A DNA stretch of 5,667 nucleotides, from NCBI GenBank assembly GCA_900543755.1, contig UQSP01000063.1, positions 1-5,667 of the forward strand. Reading direction: 5' to 3'. The notes beneath the pieces are model-generated. The model was not told the origin of the DNA, searched no databases, and saw only the letters and a list, made by a program, of their open reading frames with translations. This document shows positions 5,620-5,667 of this stretch, piece after piece. Made by a program: the position numbers and the translations under genes. Numbering within the stretch: the first letter of the stretch is position 1; every line of letters starts with the position of its first letter. This DNA comes from an uncultured Eubacteriales bacterium (GTDB taxonomy: Bacteria > Bacillota > Clostridia > Christensenellales > Pumilibacteraceae).

Positions 5620-5667
5620 CTGTCTCTTATACACATCTGACGCTGCCGACGAACTCTAGGGTGTAGA
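5620..5667 (-). other. Nextera/Tn5 sequencing adapter (artefact, right end)
   Basis: CTGTCTCTTATACACATCT (5620-5638, mosaic end) is followed by GACGCTGCCGACGA (5639-5652), the reverse-complement index ACTCTAGG (5653-5660) and GTGTAGA from the flow-cell primer. It is the exact reverse complement of 1-46 plus two more primer bases. Genuine sequence stops at 5619. Confidence 0.98.

Noticed and set aside
1..5667. A composite transposon or insertion element with 46-bp terminal inverted repeats
   Set aside because: The repeats are Illumina Nextera primer, index and mosaic-end sequence. No transposase is encoded and no target-site duplication can be assessed.

Overview
The window looks like one assembled metagenomic or draft-genome contig rather than a slice of a larger replicon. 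Both outermost ends (1-46 and 5620-5667) are Illumina Nextera adapter sequence: i5-side primer, an 8-base index and the 19-bp Tn5 mosaic end. The genuine insert is therefore about 47-5619. The true genomic neighbours on either side are unknown, and the adapters must not be read as transposon inverted repeats.

All recognisable genes lie on the minus strand and form a two-gene unit. Reading in the direction of transcription, an AT-rich leader (5619-5416) carries a weak terminator-like hairpin, two copies of an 11-bp direct repeat with a palindromic core, an extended -10 promoter candidate and a Shine-Dalgarno. Next comes a 677-aa GH43-type glycoside hydrolase lipoprotein (5415-3382). It has the catalytic Asp/Asp/Glu set in recognisable motifs, a roughly 100-residue charged helical insertion inside the propeller, and a C-terminal F5/8-type (CBM32-like) beta-sandwich. 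Only 13 bp separate it from a 1091-aa lipoprotein (3368-93) built from four CBM9-like modules and one concanavalin/LamG-like module, with no catalytic domain that I can recognise. The stop codon of the first gene overlaps the Shine-Dalgarno of the second, so the two are probably co-transcribed and translationally coupled.

The likely joint role is cell-surface processing of a plant-type or host polysaccharide or oligosaccharide. The GH43 enzyme would trim arabinosyl, xylosyl or galactosyl linkages, while the multi-module lipoprotein would hold the glycan at the surface. The exact substrate cannot be read from sequence.

The organism is probably an uncultured Bacillota (Clostridia-like) carbohydrate degrader. 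Supporting this are strong AGGAGG ribosome-binding sites, short Lys-rich lipoprotein signal peptides, coding DNA of roughly mid GC with very AT-rich intergenic DNA, and a compact GH/CBM gene pair without SusC/SusD-like genes. This taxonomic call is an inference. No tRNA, rRNA, CRISPR array, genuine mobile element or replication origin was seen.
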